From contig CAVGAH010000108.1 of the NCBI GenBank assembly GCA_963627215.1, forward strand, positions 1 through 6,768: a stretch of 6,768 nucleotides of DNA. Reading direction: 5' to 3'. Under the pieces are notes generated by a model. That model was given only the letters and a program-made list of their open reading frames with translations. It searched no databases and had not been told where the DNA came from. The first letter of the stretch is position 1, and the number at the start of each line of letters is the position of its first letter. The stretch comes from CAKQOE01 sp963627215. Its GTDB lineage: Bacteria > Bacillota > Clostridia > Peptostreptococcales > Anaerovoracaceae. Shown piece after piece: positions 1 through 5,902 of this stretch. A program made the position numbers and the translations under genes.

Positions 1-107
1 GCGCGTAGCTTAATTTCTACGAGTGTTCAATTTGTTATTGCAATTTACGAAAAATTTTTAAAGCAAGTAAAAAATAGAAAAAATACTACATTTCAGAGGA
101 TATTAAG

Positions 108-149
108 AAAGCGTCAAACCAAGTTATATCAATGGTTTGGCGCTTTTTA
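108..149. terminator. Hairpin terminator downstream of the MFS gene
   Basis: A 13-bp stem (108-120 with 134-146, one G-U pair) encloses a 13-nt loop. On the plus strand it is followed by five T; on the minus strand by a weaker T-rich tail (CTTTCTTAAT). It lies about 15 bp beyond the stop of the minus-strand transporter gene, so it most likely ends that transcript. It may also stop plus-strand transcription entering from the left edge, where 1-107 is AT-rich with no gene I can support and only a 5-bp hairpin (4-8 with 17-21). Confidence 0.7.
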
Positions 150-163
150 CCCTTAATCAACTG

Positions 164-1360
164 TCAAAGACGGGAATATATCAGCACCGACCATAGGAGG
201 AATATTACTGCAAGCGCCGCGCCCCAGTAGTACGGCAAGTTTACAGCATCTCCCGCGACAGCTGTCACGCCTGACATTATGAACGGTGAGGCGAACTGTG
301 CTATGTAGAGCGCTGCGGATATGAGCGGCATTACTGTCGTCGCCGCGAGGCGTCCCATCTTTTTGGAGGCTTCTGATATTATCAGCGGTATTCCTTCGCC
401 GTTTGCGAAGCCTACGCAGACTGAACCTGCAAGCACGCCGAACCACCCGCCGACAACTCCGAGAAGGACATAACCTGCGACAAATAATATCGGAGCTACG
501 AATTTCGTACTGCCGCCGGCGGCAGCTTTTACTTTTACGAAAAGCATTCCTCCGAAGAATGCTACGAGGTCCATCATCGCCATTATTATCGCAGTTAGAT
601 CCTCAGGTATGACTCCTGCCCTTGCCGTCACCATTGCAAAGTTTGCCGGGTATATGAAAAACGTTGACATTTCAAGGAACATGGCTATTATGTAAACGTA
701 ATTTGAACGGAATACCTGTCCGGCTGACGGAATGTTCTGCGACGGGTCAGCGCTCCCGCGCTGCTTTTCGTTATCACCCTCGCGATCGTCTGACTGTATC
801 TTGTCGTTTGGCATGAACGCCGCGCAAAGTACTATGCTTATCAGTCCCATAAGATAAACAAGGAAGCTTATACGCCAGCTTACAGTTGCAAGCGCGCCTG
901 ATATGAGCGTCGCGATGACGCCGCCCATATTGTTCATTGCTGACGACCAGCCCATTAGCCCTTCCTGCTCCTGTGGGCTGAAATAAAACGCGAGCAGGCC
1001 TGTTGACAACGGCATGATCATCCCCACGCCCACGCCTACGAGAGCGCGCATGAGAAGCACGAGCCATATGCTGTTAAAAACACCTGCCACGGAGCCGCCT
1101 ATCGTATAAAAAGCCAGACCGATCATCAGGAGCGTGCGCGCCCTGAACTCCGCCGCCAGCTTTGGAAACACAAAGCTAGTCAGGAATATAAACACTGCAG
1201 GCATGCTTATTATCATCTGTACAAACAGCGTCTTTTCATCTGAAAAATACTCACGAATAACTCCAAGAGCCGGAGCCATCGCAGCGCCCGCCATCACCGT
1301 CAGAAGCGACAGTGAAAGAATGCTTACTTTAAGCTTATTTTTGTTTACTGTTTTTTCCAT
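164..1360 (-). CDS. Major facilitator superfamily (MFS) transporter, 12 TM
   Basis: A 398-residue inner-membrane transporter of the major facilitator superfamily, probably of the DHA1/AraJ-like sort. Hydrophobic segments can be placed at about residues 12-34, 46-66, 76-95, 98-120, 139-161, 164-183, 220-242, 255-277, 287-303, 304-326, 338-364 and 376-395. A long charged cytoplasmic loop (about 184-219) separates the two six-helix halves, as is normal for the family. The loop after helix 2 (PKLAAEFRAR) is a degenerate form of MFS motif A. The start is supported by a GGAGGT Shine-Dalgarno (plus 1369-1374) eight bases before the ATG, and the length is typical. The gene is divergent from aroE, with which it shares a short promoter region, so a shikimate/quinate-type or related acid is a reasonable substrate guess (compare the E. 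coli ydiN-ydiB neighbourhood), but family sequence alone does not fix substrate or direction. Isoleucine is mostly ATA, as in aroE and the LysR gene. Confidence 0.9.
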   Translation of the reverse strand: MEKTVNKNKLKVSILSLSLLTVMAGAAMAPALGVIREYFSDEKTLFVQMIISMPAVFIFLTSFVFPKLAAEFRARTLLMIGLAFYTIGGSVAGVFNSIWLVLLMRALVGVGVGMIMPLSTGLLAFYFSPQEQEGLMGWSSAMNNMGGVIATLISGALATVSWRISFLVYLMGLISIVLCAAFMPNDKIQSDDREGDNEKQRGSADPSQNIPSAGQVFRSNYVYIIAMFLEMSTFFIYPANFAMVTARAGVIPEDLTAIIMAMMDLVAFFGGMLFVKVKAAAGGSTKFVAPILFVAGYVLLGVVGGWFGVLAGSVCVGFANGEGIPLIISEASKKMGRLAATTVMPLISAALYIAQFASPFIMSGVTAVAGDAVNLPYYWGAALAVIFLLWSVLIYSRL

Positions 1361-1376
1361 ATATCGTTACCTCCGT

Positions 1377-1418
1377 AAAAAGAAAAAGAGCGCAGGCCCG
1401 TTTGGACTTACGCTCTTT
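1377..1418 (-). terminator. Terminator-like hairpin in the MFS 5' leader (possible attenuator)
   Basis: Read on the minus strand, an 8-bp perfect stem AAAGAGCG/CGCTCTTT (plus 1411-1418 with 1385-1392) contains a smaller inner helix (GTCC with GGGC, AAAC loop) and is followed by a T-rich tail (five T, C, five T) ending at 1377. It sits between the predicted promoter and the Shine-Dalgarno of the transporter, only three bases from the latter. In the plus direction there is no T-run, so it is oriented to act on the transporter transcript. This is the arrangement of a leader attenuator, but I see no clear antiterminator partner or recognised riboswitch. Confidence 0.6.
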
Positions 1419-1436
1419 GCTACTCAACTGAAAGTG

Positions 1437-1466
1437 ATTATATCATTTTTCCGAAGCGCGTGTAAT
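1437..1466 (-). promoter_or_regulatory. Predicted sigma-A promoter of the MFS gene
   Basis: On the minus strand a perfect TATAAT (plus 1437-1442) lies 18 bp after ATTACA (plus 1461-1466, 4 of 6 to TTGACA). The start point would be near 1430, giving a leader of about 70 nt that contains the terminator-like hairpin. Confidence 0.55.
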
Positions 1467-1478
1467 ATTTTTTTAGAT

Positions 1479-1507
1479 TTGTTGCATCGGGGTTTTAGTG
1501 GTATACT
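1479..1507 (+). promoter_or_regulatory. Predicted sigma-A promoter of aroE
   Basis: TTGTTG (1479-1484), a 17-bp spacer and TATACT (1502-1507). The start point would be near 1514, giving a leader of about 150 nt. Its -35 box is only 12 bp from the -35 box of the divergent transporter promoter, across a T-rich tract. Confidence 0.5.
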
Positions 1508-1523
1508 GTGTTTTAGTAATGTA

Positions 1524-1579
1524 ATGCATAACTGCGTGAAACAGGCGTCTGCCGGTCACTGACGCTGCGCAGTCTGCAT
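1524..1579 (+). promoter_or_regulatory. Imperfect hairpin in the aroE 5' leader
   Basis: ATGCA (1524-1528) pairs with TGCAT (1575-1579), ACTGCG (1531-1536) with CGCAGT (1568-1573), CA (1542-1543) with TG (1566-1567), and GCGTC (1545-1549) with GACGC (1561-1565). This makes an 18-bp bulged stem. No T-run follows, so it is not an intrinsic terminator. It begins about 10 nt after the predicted start point; it could be a structured leader or a DNA-level operator dyad. It does not match any riboswitch class I can recognise. Confidence 0.45.
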
Positions 1580-1640
1580 GATATCAGTTTAGTCAGTCAA
1601 TTGTATTAATTTTTAAGTAAATGTAATGTGAGATGAAAGG

Positions 1641-1656
1641 CATGGCTCGCGCCATG
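1641..1656 (+). promoter_or_regulatory. Hairpin next to the aroE ribosome binding site
   Basis: A perfect 6-bp stem CATGGC/GCCATG with TCGC loop ends at the weak Shine-Dalgarno GGGTG (1656-1660) seven bases before the aroE ATG. A nine-codon frame beginning at ATG 1642 ends in a TGA (1669-1671) that overlaps the aroE start as ATGA, a geometry used for translational coupling. Its own ribosome site (AAAGG, 1636-1640) is too close to the first ATG to be convincing, so the mini-frame is only a possibility. Confidence 0.35.
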
Positions 1657-1667
1657 GGTGTGATATT

Positions 1668-2531
1668 ATGAATGTAAATATTTCGGTAAATACTAAGAAG
1701 ATGGCGGTTATCGGCGACCCGGTCGCCCATTCCATGTCACCGTTCATGCATAACCATATGATAGAGGAGCTTGGACTCGACGCGGTTTACTTTCCGTTTC
1801 ATGTAAAGTATGAGGAAACAGGTAAATTCTGCGAGGCGGCTCGCCTGCTCGGTCTGTCGGGTTTCAACGCTACAATGCCGCATAAACAAAATATGCTTGA
1901 GCTCGTTGACGAGCTTGACCCCGAGGCTGCAGAATACGGTTCTGTAAATACGATAAAAGTGCGCGACGGCAAGCTTACCGGCTACAACACCGACGTCCGC
2001 GGTCTGATGATGGCTTTTAAGGACTACGGCGTTGACCTGAAGGACGCGAAGATCATGATAATCGGCGCAGGCGGCGTAGCTGCTGCGCTCACAAAAGGAC
2101 TTGCAAAGGAATCGGTTCAAAAAGTAACTGTTCTGAATCGAACACTGCCAAAGGCTCTTGCTGTATGCGAGGGGCTTTCATACGCTGCTCCGCTTGAGCA
2201 GACTCATGAAAACATGACTGCGGCTGCGGCTGACGCTGACGTTATCGTAAACTGTACTTCGCTCGGCATGGCTGAAACGGGCGAGGATTTCGACGATCTT
2301 TCATTTCTCGATGAGACTTCGGCTCTGCTCTGCGACCTGATATACAACCCGTGGGAAACGAATTTCCTCGCTTACGGGCGCGAGCGCGGCCTTAAAACGA
2401 TGAACGGCATGTCTATGCTGCTCTATCAGGGCATACTCGCGTTTGAGATATTTATGGACGTAAAGCTCGACTGCAAGGATGAGCACGACAGGCTCCTGCC
2501 GCTGTGCGAAGCAGAAATGAAGAAAAAGTAA
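1668..2531 (+). CDS. aroE: Shikimate dehydrogenase family protein (AroE)
   Basis: A 287-residue cytoplasmic NAD(P)-dependent oxidoreductase that interconverts 3-dehydroshikimate and shikimate; family relatives also act on quinate. The N-terminal substrate domain has the shikimate-binding serines in HSMSP (S22, S24), the catalytic lysine in NATMPHK (K73), an asparagine in GSVNT (N94) and the catalytic aspartate in GYNTD (D109). The Rossmann domain has GAGGVA (133-138) and NRT followed by K162 (157-162), a pattern usually associated with NADP preference. NCTSLGM (195-201), the DLIYNP tyrosine (Y226) and MLLYQG (Q254) complete the family set, so the enzyme should be active. Length fits the family. 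M1 is chosen because the weak GGGTG site lies seven bases upstream; M12 (KKMAVIG) is an alternative. The gene stands alone rather than in an aromatic amino-acid operon, beside a transporter and a regulator, which suggests a catabolic shikimate/quinate role; a biosynthetic role cannot be excluded. Confidence 0.88.
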   Translation: MNVNISVNTKKMAVIGDPVAHSMSPFMHNHMIEELGLDAVYFPFHVKYEETGKFCEAARLLGLSGFNATMPHKQNMLELVDELDPEAAEYGSVNTIKVRDGKLTGYNTDVRGLMMAFKDYGVDLKDAKIMIIGAGGVAAALTKGLAKESVQKVTVLNRTLPKALAVCEGLSYAAPLEQTHENMTAAAADADVIVNCTSLGMAETGEDFDDLSFLDETSALLCDLIYNPWETNFLAYGRERGLKTMNGMSMLLYQGILAFEIFMDVKLDCKDEHDRLLPLCEAEMKKK

Positions 2532-2544
2532 TACGTTAACAGTC

Positions 2545-2559
2545 GCGCCGTTGCGGCGC
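2545..2559. repeat. GC-rich 15-nt hairpin after aroE
   Basis: GCGCCG/CGGCGC with a TTG loop, 13 bp after the aroE stop. No T-run follows on either strand, so it is not a normal intrinsic terminator; it may only protect or punctuate the transcript. It has the same size (6-bp stem, 3-nt loop) as palindromes at 2602, 3534 and 6302. Confidence 0.45.
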
Positions 2560-2601
2560 ACGTCTGCTGCAATGCATTAATTAATACATAACTATGTGTG
2601 G

Positions 2602-2616
2602 GCCGGCCAGGCCGGC
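2602..2616. promoter_or_regulatory. Perfect GC palindrome upstream of the LysR gene
   Basis: GCCGGCC-A-GGCCGGC is a perfect dyad with 7-bp arms, 21 bp before the LysR start. Just upstream is a second dyad, ACATA-AC-TATGT (2586-2597). LysR genes are often autoregulated, so either could be an operator, although neither has the usual T-N11-A form. I could not place a convincing promoter in this gap, so the regulator may be partly cotranscribed with aroE. Confidence 0.4.
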
Positions 2617-2637
2617 GGATGATGGGGCATTTATTAC

Positions 2638-3501
2638 ATGGATACAAAGGATATAAGAGGTTTTATTCGAAGCTTTGAGCTTCGCAGCATAAACAAGGCC
2701 GCGGGAGACCTGTTCATTTCCCCGCAGGGGCTCGGCAAGGCTATAAACCGCCTTGAAGCGGAGCTCGGCGTAAAGCTTTTTGAGAGAACTCCTAACGGGC
2801 TCGTTCCTACGGAGAGTGGAACTTATCTTTATAAAAAAGCAACGGAGCTCATGAACCGCTTCCGCGATATAGAGCAGGGAGTCAGGAGCTGCGCCGCAGG
2901 GGCTCACAGCTTCCATATAGGCTATGCGTGCGGCGTTATAAACGTGCTCGATGTCGTAAAGGTCGAGCAGTTTGCCGTAGATCATCCTGAATTCGGGGTA
3001 ATATGGCATGAGGGCGGAAATAGCGCTATAAAAGAGCTTGCAGCTTCCGGGGGATGTGATGCGGCGTTCGTAATAGGGCGTATACCGTCCGACGGACTTT
3101 TTCAGAGGATCCTTGTAAAAAAGCATTACAGCGCTGTCGTTTATGAGGGACACCCGTTTTATGAGCGTGAATCGCTGTCCATAGAGGACTTGAAAGGTGA
3201 GCAGCTTATAACTCTTAACGAAAATTACCAGAGCTTCTATAATATAACAGAACGCTGCCGTGACTTCGGCTTTGTGCCGGATATACGCATAAAGACTATG
3301 GAAAGCTCGCTGATATATAAATACGCATCTCAAAAGCTCGGAATCGGCGTCGATGTGGATATACACGACCACAGGATGTTTAAGCTGCCTGTGCGGCTTA
3401 TAGAGCTGAAGGACTCTATACCGTGGTCGATCTGCTTTGTCTGTCCTGTCGAAAATATCGAATATCCTGTCGTGAAGGAGCTTATAAAAACGTTTTTTTA
3501 G
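2638..3501 (+). CDS. LysR-type transcriptional regulator
   Basis: A 287-residue DNA-binding regulator. The N-terminal winged helix-turn-helix occupies about residues 1-60 and has the family pattern: SINKAAGDLFISPQGLGKAI for the two helices, then RLEAELGVKLFER and a wing with TESG. A linker helix follows (about 62-86). The ligand-binding, periplasmic-protein-like domain runs from about residue 91 (FHIGYACG) to the end, with the effector expected in the cleft between its two lobes. Length is slightly short of the usual 290-310 but both domains are present. The start places the helix-turn-helix correctly; the ribosome site is a weak GGGG (2624-2627), ten bases upstream. It lies 106 bp after aroE on the same strand and most likely controls the divergent aroE/transporter promoters and perhaps the flavoenzyme, with a pathway metabolite as inducer; this target set is inferred from position. 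Isoleucine is overwhelmingly ATA. Confidence 0.92.
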   Translation: MDTKDIRGFIRSFELRSINKAAGDLFISPQGLGKAINRLEAELGVKLFERTPNGLVPTESGTYLYKKATELMNRFRDIEQGVRSCAAGAHSFHIGYACGVINVLDVVKVEQFAVDHPEFGVIWHEGGNSAIKELAASGGCDAAFVIGRIPSDGLFQRILVKKHYSAVVYEGHPFYERESLSIEDLKGEQLITLNENYQSFYNITERCRDFGFVPDIRIKTMESSLIYKYASQKLGIGVDVDIHDHRMFKLPVRLIELKDSIPWSICFVCPVENIEYPVVKELIKTFF

Positions 3502-3511
3502 TGAATCTCAG

Positions 3512-3571
3512 GCAATAAACGATCATCCTGCTGAGCCGCCGGGCGGCTGCATGTACGGTGTCATTTATTGC
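3512..3571 (+). other. Nested inverted repeats after the LysR gene
   Basis: GCAATAAA (3512-3519) pairs perfectly with TTTATTGC (3564-3571), enclosing a second perfect dyad AGCCGCC-G-GGCGGCT (3534-3548). It begins 9 bp after the regulator's stop codon. No T-run follows, so it looks more like a structured 3' untranslated region than a terminator. Confidence 0.45.
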
Positions 3572-3581
3572 GTTTAACAAA

Positions 3582-3629
3582 GAAGGACCCGCGTTCCGGT
3601 ATGAAATATTACCGGGACGCGGGTCCTTC
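3582..3629 (-). terminator. Very strong 19-bp hairpin, probable minus-strand terminator
   Basis: Arms 3582-3600 and 3611-3629 pair over 19 bp with a single G-U position around a 10-nt loop. On the minus strand the stem is followed by TTCTTTGTT, a usable T tail; on the plus strand the following bases (GCTGTTC) are a poor tail. It is therefore best read as the terminator of the flavoenzyme transcript, giving that mRNA a 3' untranslated region of about 250 nt. It may also pause plus-strand transcription from the LysR gene. Confidence 0.6.
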
Positions 3630-3707
3630 GCTGTTCATTACATATATTCAATTCCTGTTTTGAATGTTTCAGCCTAACGGAGGGAAAATCACCGTCTGAC
3701 CGCGGTC

Positions 3708-3734
3708 GGCGCATGTAGCCTTTGCGCCTTTTTT
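3708..3734 (+). terminator. Intrinsic terminator, plus strand
   Basis: GGCGCA (3708-3713) pairs with TGCGCC (3723-3728), 9-nt loop, followed by six T (3729-3734) and a second seven-T run shortly after (3740-3746). A perfect palindrome GACCGCGGTC (3698-3707) abuts its left side. The only upstream plus-strand gene is the LysR regulator, 205 bp away. Confidence 0.65.
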
Positions 3735-3883
3735 GAGTGTTTTTTTCCCCTGCGGCGGACGCGGTTTATCAGCGCGTCCTTTCATAAAAGACGGAGAAGG
3801 AGAGAATGTGTCGATCTTTTATGGCGCAGGAAACATGATGATTTTTATTATTAAGAGTGAGTTTTGCAAAGTTTATATATATA
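3735..3883. other. Gene-free tail of the convergent gap with two weak hairpins
   Basis: This stretch holds GGACGCG (3757-3763) pairing with CGCGTCC (3773-3779), then TTTCAT, and the inverted repeat ATAAAAGA/TCTTTTAT (3784-3791, 3815-3822) around a purine-rich GGAGAAGGAGAG tract. A ten-codon frame (ATG 3806 to TGA 3838) overlaps the start of a 32-codon frame ending inside the flavoenzyme gene. Neither resembles a known protein and I do not call them genes. Confidence 0.4.
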
Positions 3884-5836
3884 TTAGTGGATATCGAGTG
3901 CAGCGTGATAGCCCTGATATACAGCAAATGTAATAGTGTCAGGCTTTACGCAGTTACCGATAGAAGCGAACTGAGGAGCAATGTCACGGAGCTCGTCAAC
4001 TACAGTTGTATTAGGCTTGAGACCTAAACCGCAGAGAACCGTATCACCTGCGATCTCGATCTTCTGACCGTCTGATGAGCAGATAACACCTGTCTCAGTA
4101 ACCTCTTCGCACTTGCAGCCGGTGTGTATCTGAATTCCGCATTCGTCCATCTTCTTCATGAGCATCGGTCTGTATCTTACGTTAGCGTCAGGACAGAGCT
4201 GATCTCTCATTTCTATAACGTGGACCTTCTTGCCTTCGTCAGCGAGACATACAGCAAGCTCGCATCCTACGAGGCCGCCGCCGAGAACGATAGCTGTTTC
4301 GCCGATCTCATCCTTGCGGAGGTGGTAATCTTCTGCAACGATCATGTTCTTAGCTTCTCTGAGGCCCGGGATAGGCGGAACGAGAGGTTCAGAACCGGCA
4401 GCAACGATTATAGCGTCCGGAGCCTCCTTTTCAGCGTATTCTCTTGTAACTCTTGTGTTCAGACGGATGTCAACGCCTTCCTTTTCGCAGAGGAGCTTGT
4501 ATGAGCCGCCGAGCTGGTACATTTCATACTTGAACGGTATAGCGACTTCGCCCTTGAGGAGGCCGCCTACTTCGTCAGTAGCTTCGCAGAGAACTACGTC
4601 GTGACCTCTGCGGGCAGCAGTGTATGCAGCATAAAGTCCGCCAGGGCCGCCGCCTACTACGAGAACCTTTCTCTTGTGAGCTGCAGGAGCAACTTCACCG
4701 AAGCCTTCGTCCTCTCTGCCGATAAGCGGATTTACTGTGCAGCGTCTTGTAGAAGTAGCTGCTCTTTCAGCCATGCAAGTGAAGCATCTGAGGCATCTTA
4801 CGATCTCATCGTCTCTGTTTTCCATGATCTTGTTAGGGAGCTGGTTGTCAGCGAGGAGAGCTCTTGCCATTTCAACTACGTCAGCCTTACCTGAAGCGAT
4901 TATCTCTTCCATCATTGCAGGGTCGTTGAGCGCGCCGATAGTAGCTACAGGCTTAGATACGTGCTTCTTGATCTCTGCAGCGAGGTAAACGTTACGTCCG
5001 TGATCCTCGAACCATGATGGGTGAGTGATGCCGAAGGTCTTCTGGTAAGTACCCGCAGAAACGTGGATAAGGTCAACGTATTCTTCAACGAGCTGAGCGA
5101 TCTTTACAGCCTCGTCGAGGTGATAACCGCCTTCAACGAACTCGTCACCGCTCATACGGAATTCGATAGGGAATCCAGGACCTACAGCCTTTCTAACTGC
5201 TGCGAGGACTTCCTGAGCGAAACGAACGCGGTTTTCGATAGGACCGCCGTACTCGTCTGTTCTGTGGTTGAAGAGTGGTGAGAAGAACTGGTTGATGAGC
5301 CAGCCGTGACCGCCGTGGATCATTACCATTTCGAAGCCCGCTCTCTTTGCGTTTGCAGCAGTGTCAGCATAAGCCTGAACGATCTCGTCGATCATTTCCT
5401 TAGTGAGTTCCTTTATTTCCATACCGTCAGCTCTTACGCTTGCTGAAGGACCCCACTGAGCCATTCCTGCCTTTCTGTCCTTGTCAGCGAGGTATGTACC
5501 TGAGAACTGACCTGAGTGAGAAAGCTCTACTGAAGGAATGCATCCGTGTCTGCGGATAGCGTCAGCAGTGTAAGTGAAGCTTGGAAGGCTTCCCGGAACC
5601 GTAAGGTCGAGTCTGTAAGCGTGGCTTCCGTCAGTAGGGTGTACCATGCACTCAGAAACTGTTACAGCAGCAGCTCCGCCGTAAGCTCTTAATTCATAGA
5701 ACTTTGTTGACTTAGGGCCGATGCAGCCGTCAACAGTGATGTCTGTACCGCCCATAGGAGCAGAGAACATACGATTCTTGAAAGTTACATTACCTAACTT
5801 GATAGGCGCGCAGAGATGTGGATATTTTCTTTCCAT
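3884..5836 (-). CDS. Fe-S flavin enoate reductase (OYE/2,4-dienoyl-CoA reductase-like)
   Basis: A 650-residue cytoplasmic oxidoreductase with the three-part plan of 2,4-dienoyl-CoA reductase, clostridial 2-enoate reductase, BaiCD/BaiH and trimethylamine dehydrogenase. Residues 1-340 form an FMN-binding Old Yellow Enzyme barrel, with APM (26-28), HSGQ (107-110), the substrate-binding pair in HGGHG (H174, H177), RTDEYGG (192-198) and FRMSGDE (226-232). A cysteine cluster (C348, C351, C354, C366) should hold a [4Fe-4S] centre; its spacing, Cx2Cx2Cx11C, is close to trimethylamine dehydrogenase. Two Rossmann motifs follow, VVGGGPGG (393-400) for FAD and VLGGGLVGCE (517-526) for NAD(P)H. Electrons would flow NAD(P)H-FAD-FeS-FMN to a C=C bond. 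Trp179 stands where many relatives have the proton-donating Tyr. An AAGGAGG site (plus 5845-5851) eight bases before the ATG fixes the start. Isoleucine is mainly ATC, unlike its neighbours, which suggests high expression. The substrate is unknown; an unsaturated carboxylate or its CoA ester is likely. Confidence 0.9.
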   Translation of the reverse strand: MERKYPHLCAPIKLGNVTFKNRMFSAPMGGTDITVDGCIGPKSTKFYELRAYGGAAAVTVSECMVHPTDGSHAYRLDLTVPGSLPSFTYTADAIRRHGCIPSVELSHSGQFSGTYLADKDRKAGMAQWGPSASVRADGMEIKELTKEMIDEIVQAYADTAANAKRAGFEMVMIHGGHGWLINQFFSPLFNHRTDEYGGPIENRVRFAQEVLAAVRKAVGPGFPIEFRMSGDEFVEGGYHLDEAVKIAQLVEEYVDLIHVSAGTYQKTFGITHPSWFEDHGRNVYLAAEIKKHVSKPVATIGALNDPAMMEEIIASGKADVVEMARALLADNQLPNKIMENRDDEIVRCLRCFTCMAERAATSTRRCTVNPLIGREDEGFGEVAPAAHKRKVLVVGGGPGGLYAAYTAARRGHDVVLCEATDEVGGLLKGEVAIPFKYEMYQLGGSYKLLCEKEGVDIRLNTRVTREYAEKEAPDAIIVAAGSEPLVPPIPGLREAKNMIVAEDYHLRKDEIGETAIVLGGGLVGCELAVCLADEGKKVHVIEMRDQLCPDANVRYRPMLMKKMDECGIQIHTGCKCEEVTETGVICSSDGQKIEIAGDTVLCGLGLKPNTTVVDELRDIAPQFASIGNCVKPDTITFAVYQGYHAALDIH

Positions 5837-5868
5837 TAGAACTTCCTCCTTAAAACTTTGATTTAGTC

Positions 5869-5884
5869 TGTGTAAATGTGTAAA
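5869..5884. repeat. Tandem TGTGTAAA repeat upstream of the flavoenzyme
   Basis: Two exact copies of TGTGTAAA (5869-5876, 5877-5884), reading TTTACACA twice on the coding strand, about 18 bp before the AAGGAGG site. Half-site-sized tandem repeats in a leader can bind a regulator, but this may be chance in AT-rich sequence. Confidence 0.35.
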
Positions 5885-5902
5885 TATGTTTTAAAAGCTT
5901 GC

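Noticed and set aside
1..153. A stop-free plus-strand frame from the window edge (51 codons)
   Set aside because: It runs through the terminator hairpin at 108-149, is AT-rich and resembles no known protein; an open run of this size is not surprising.
2581..3372. A 263-codon minus-strand frame opposite the LysR gene
   Set aside because: It is the antisense shadow of a clear LysR coding sequence, made possible by ATA-rich codon use; the translation has no recognisable domain.
3582..3734. T-box or other riboswitch upstream of a plus-strand gene
   Set aside because: The strong hairpin followed by a terminator suggested a riboswitch, but no T-box, SAM, TPP, FMN or cobalamin signature is present and no plus-strand gene follows.
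3733..3933. A 66-codon plus-strand frame beginning at a TTG
   Set aside because: It starts inside the terminator T-run and ends inside the flavoenzyme gene; no ribosome site fits the start.
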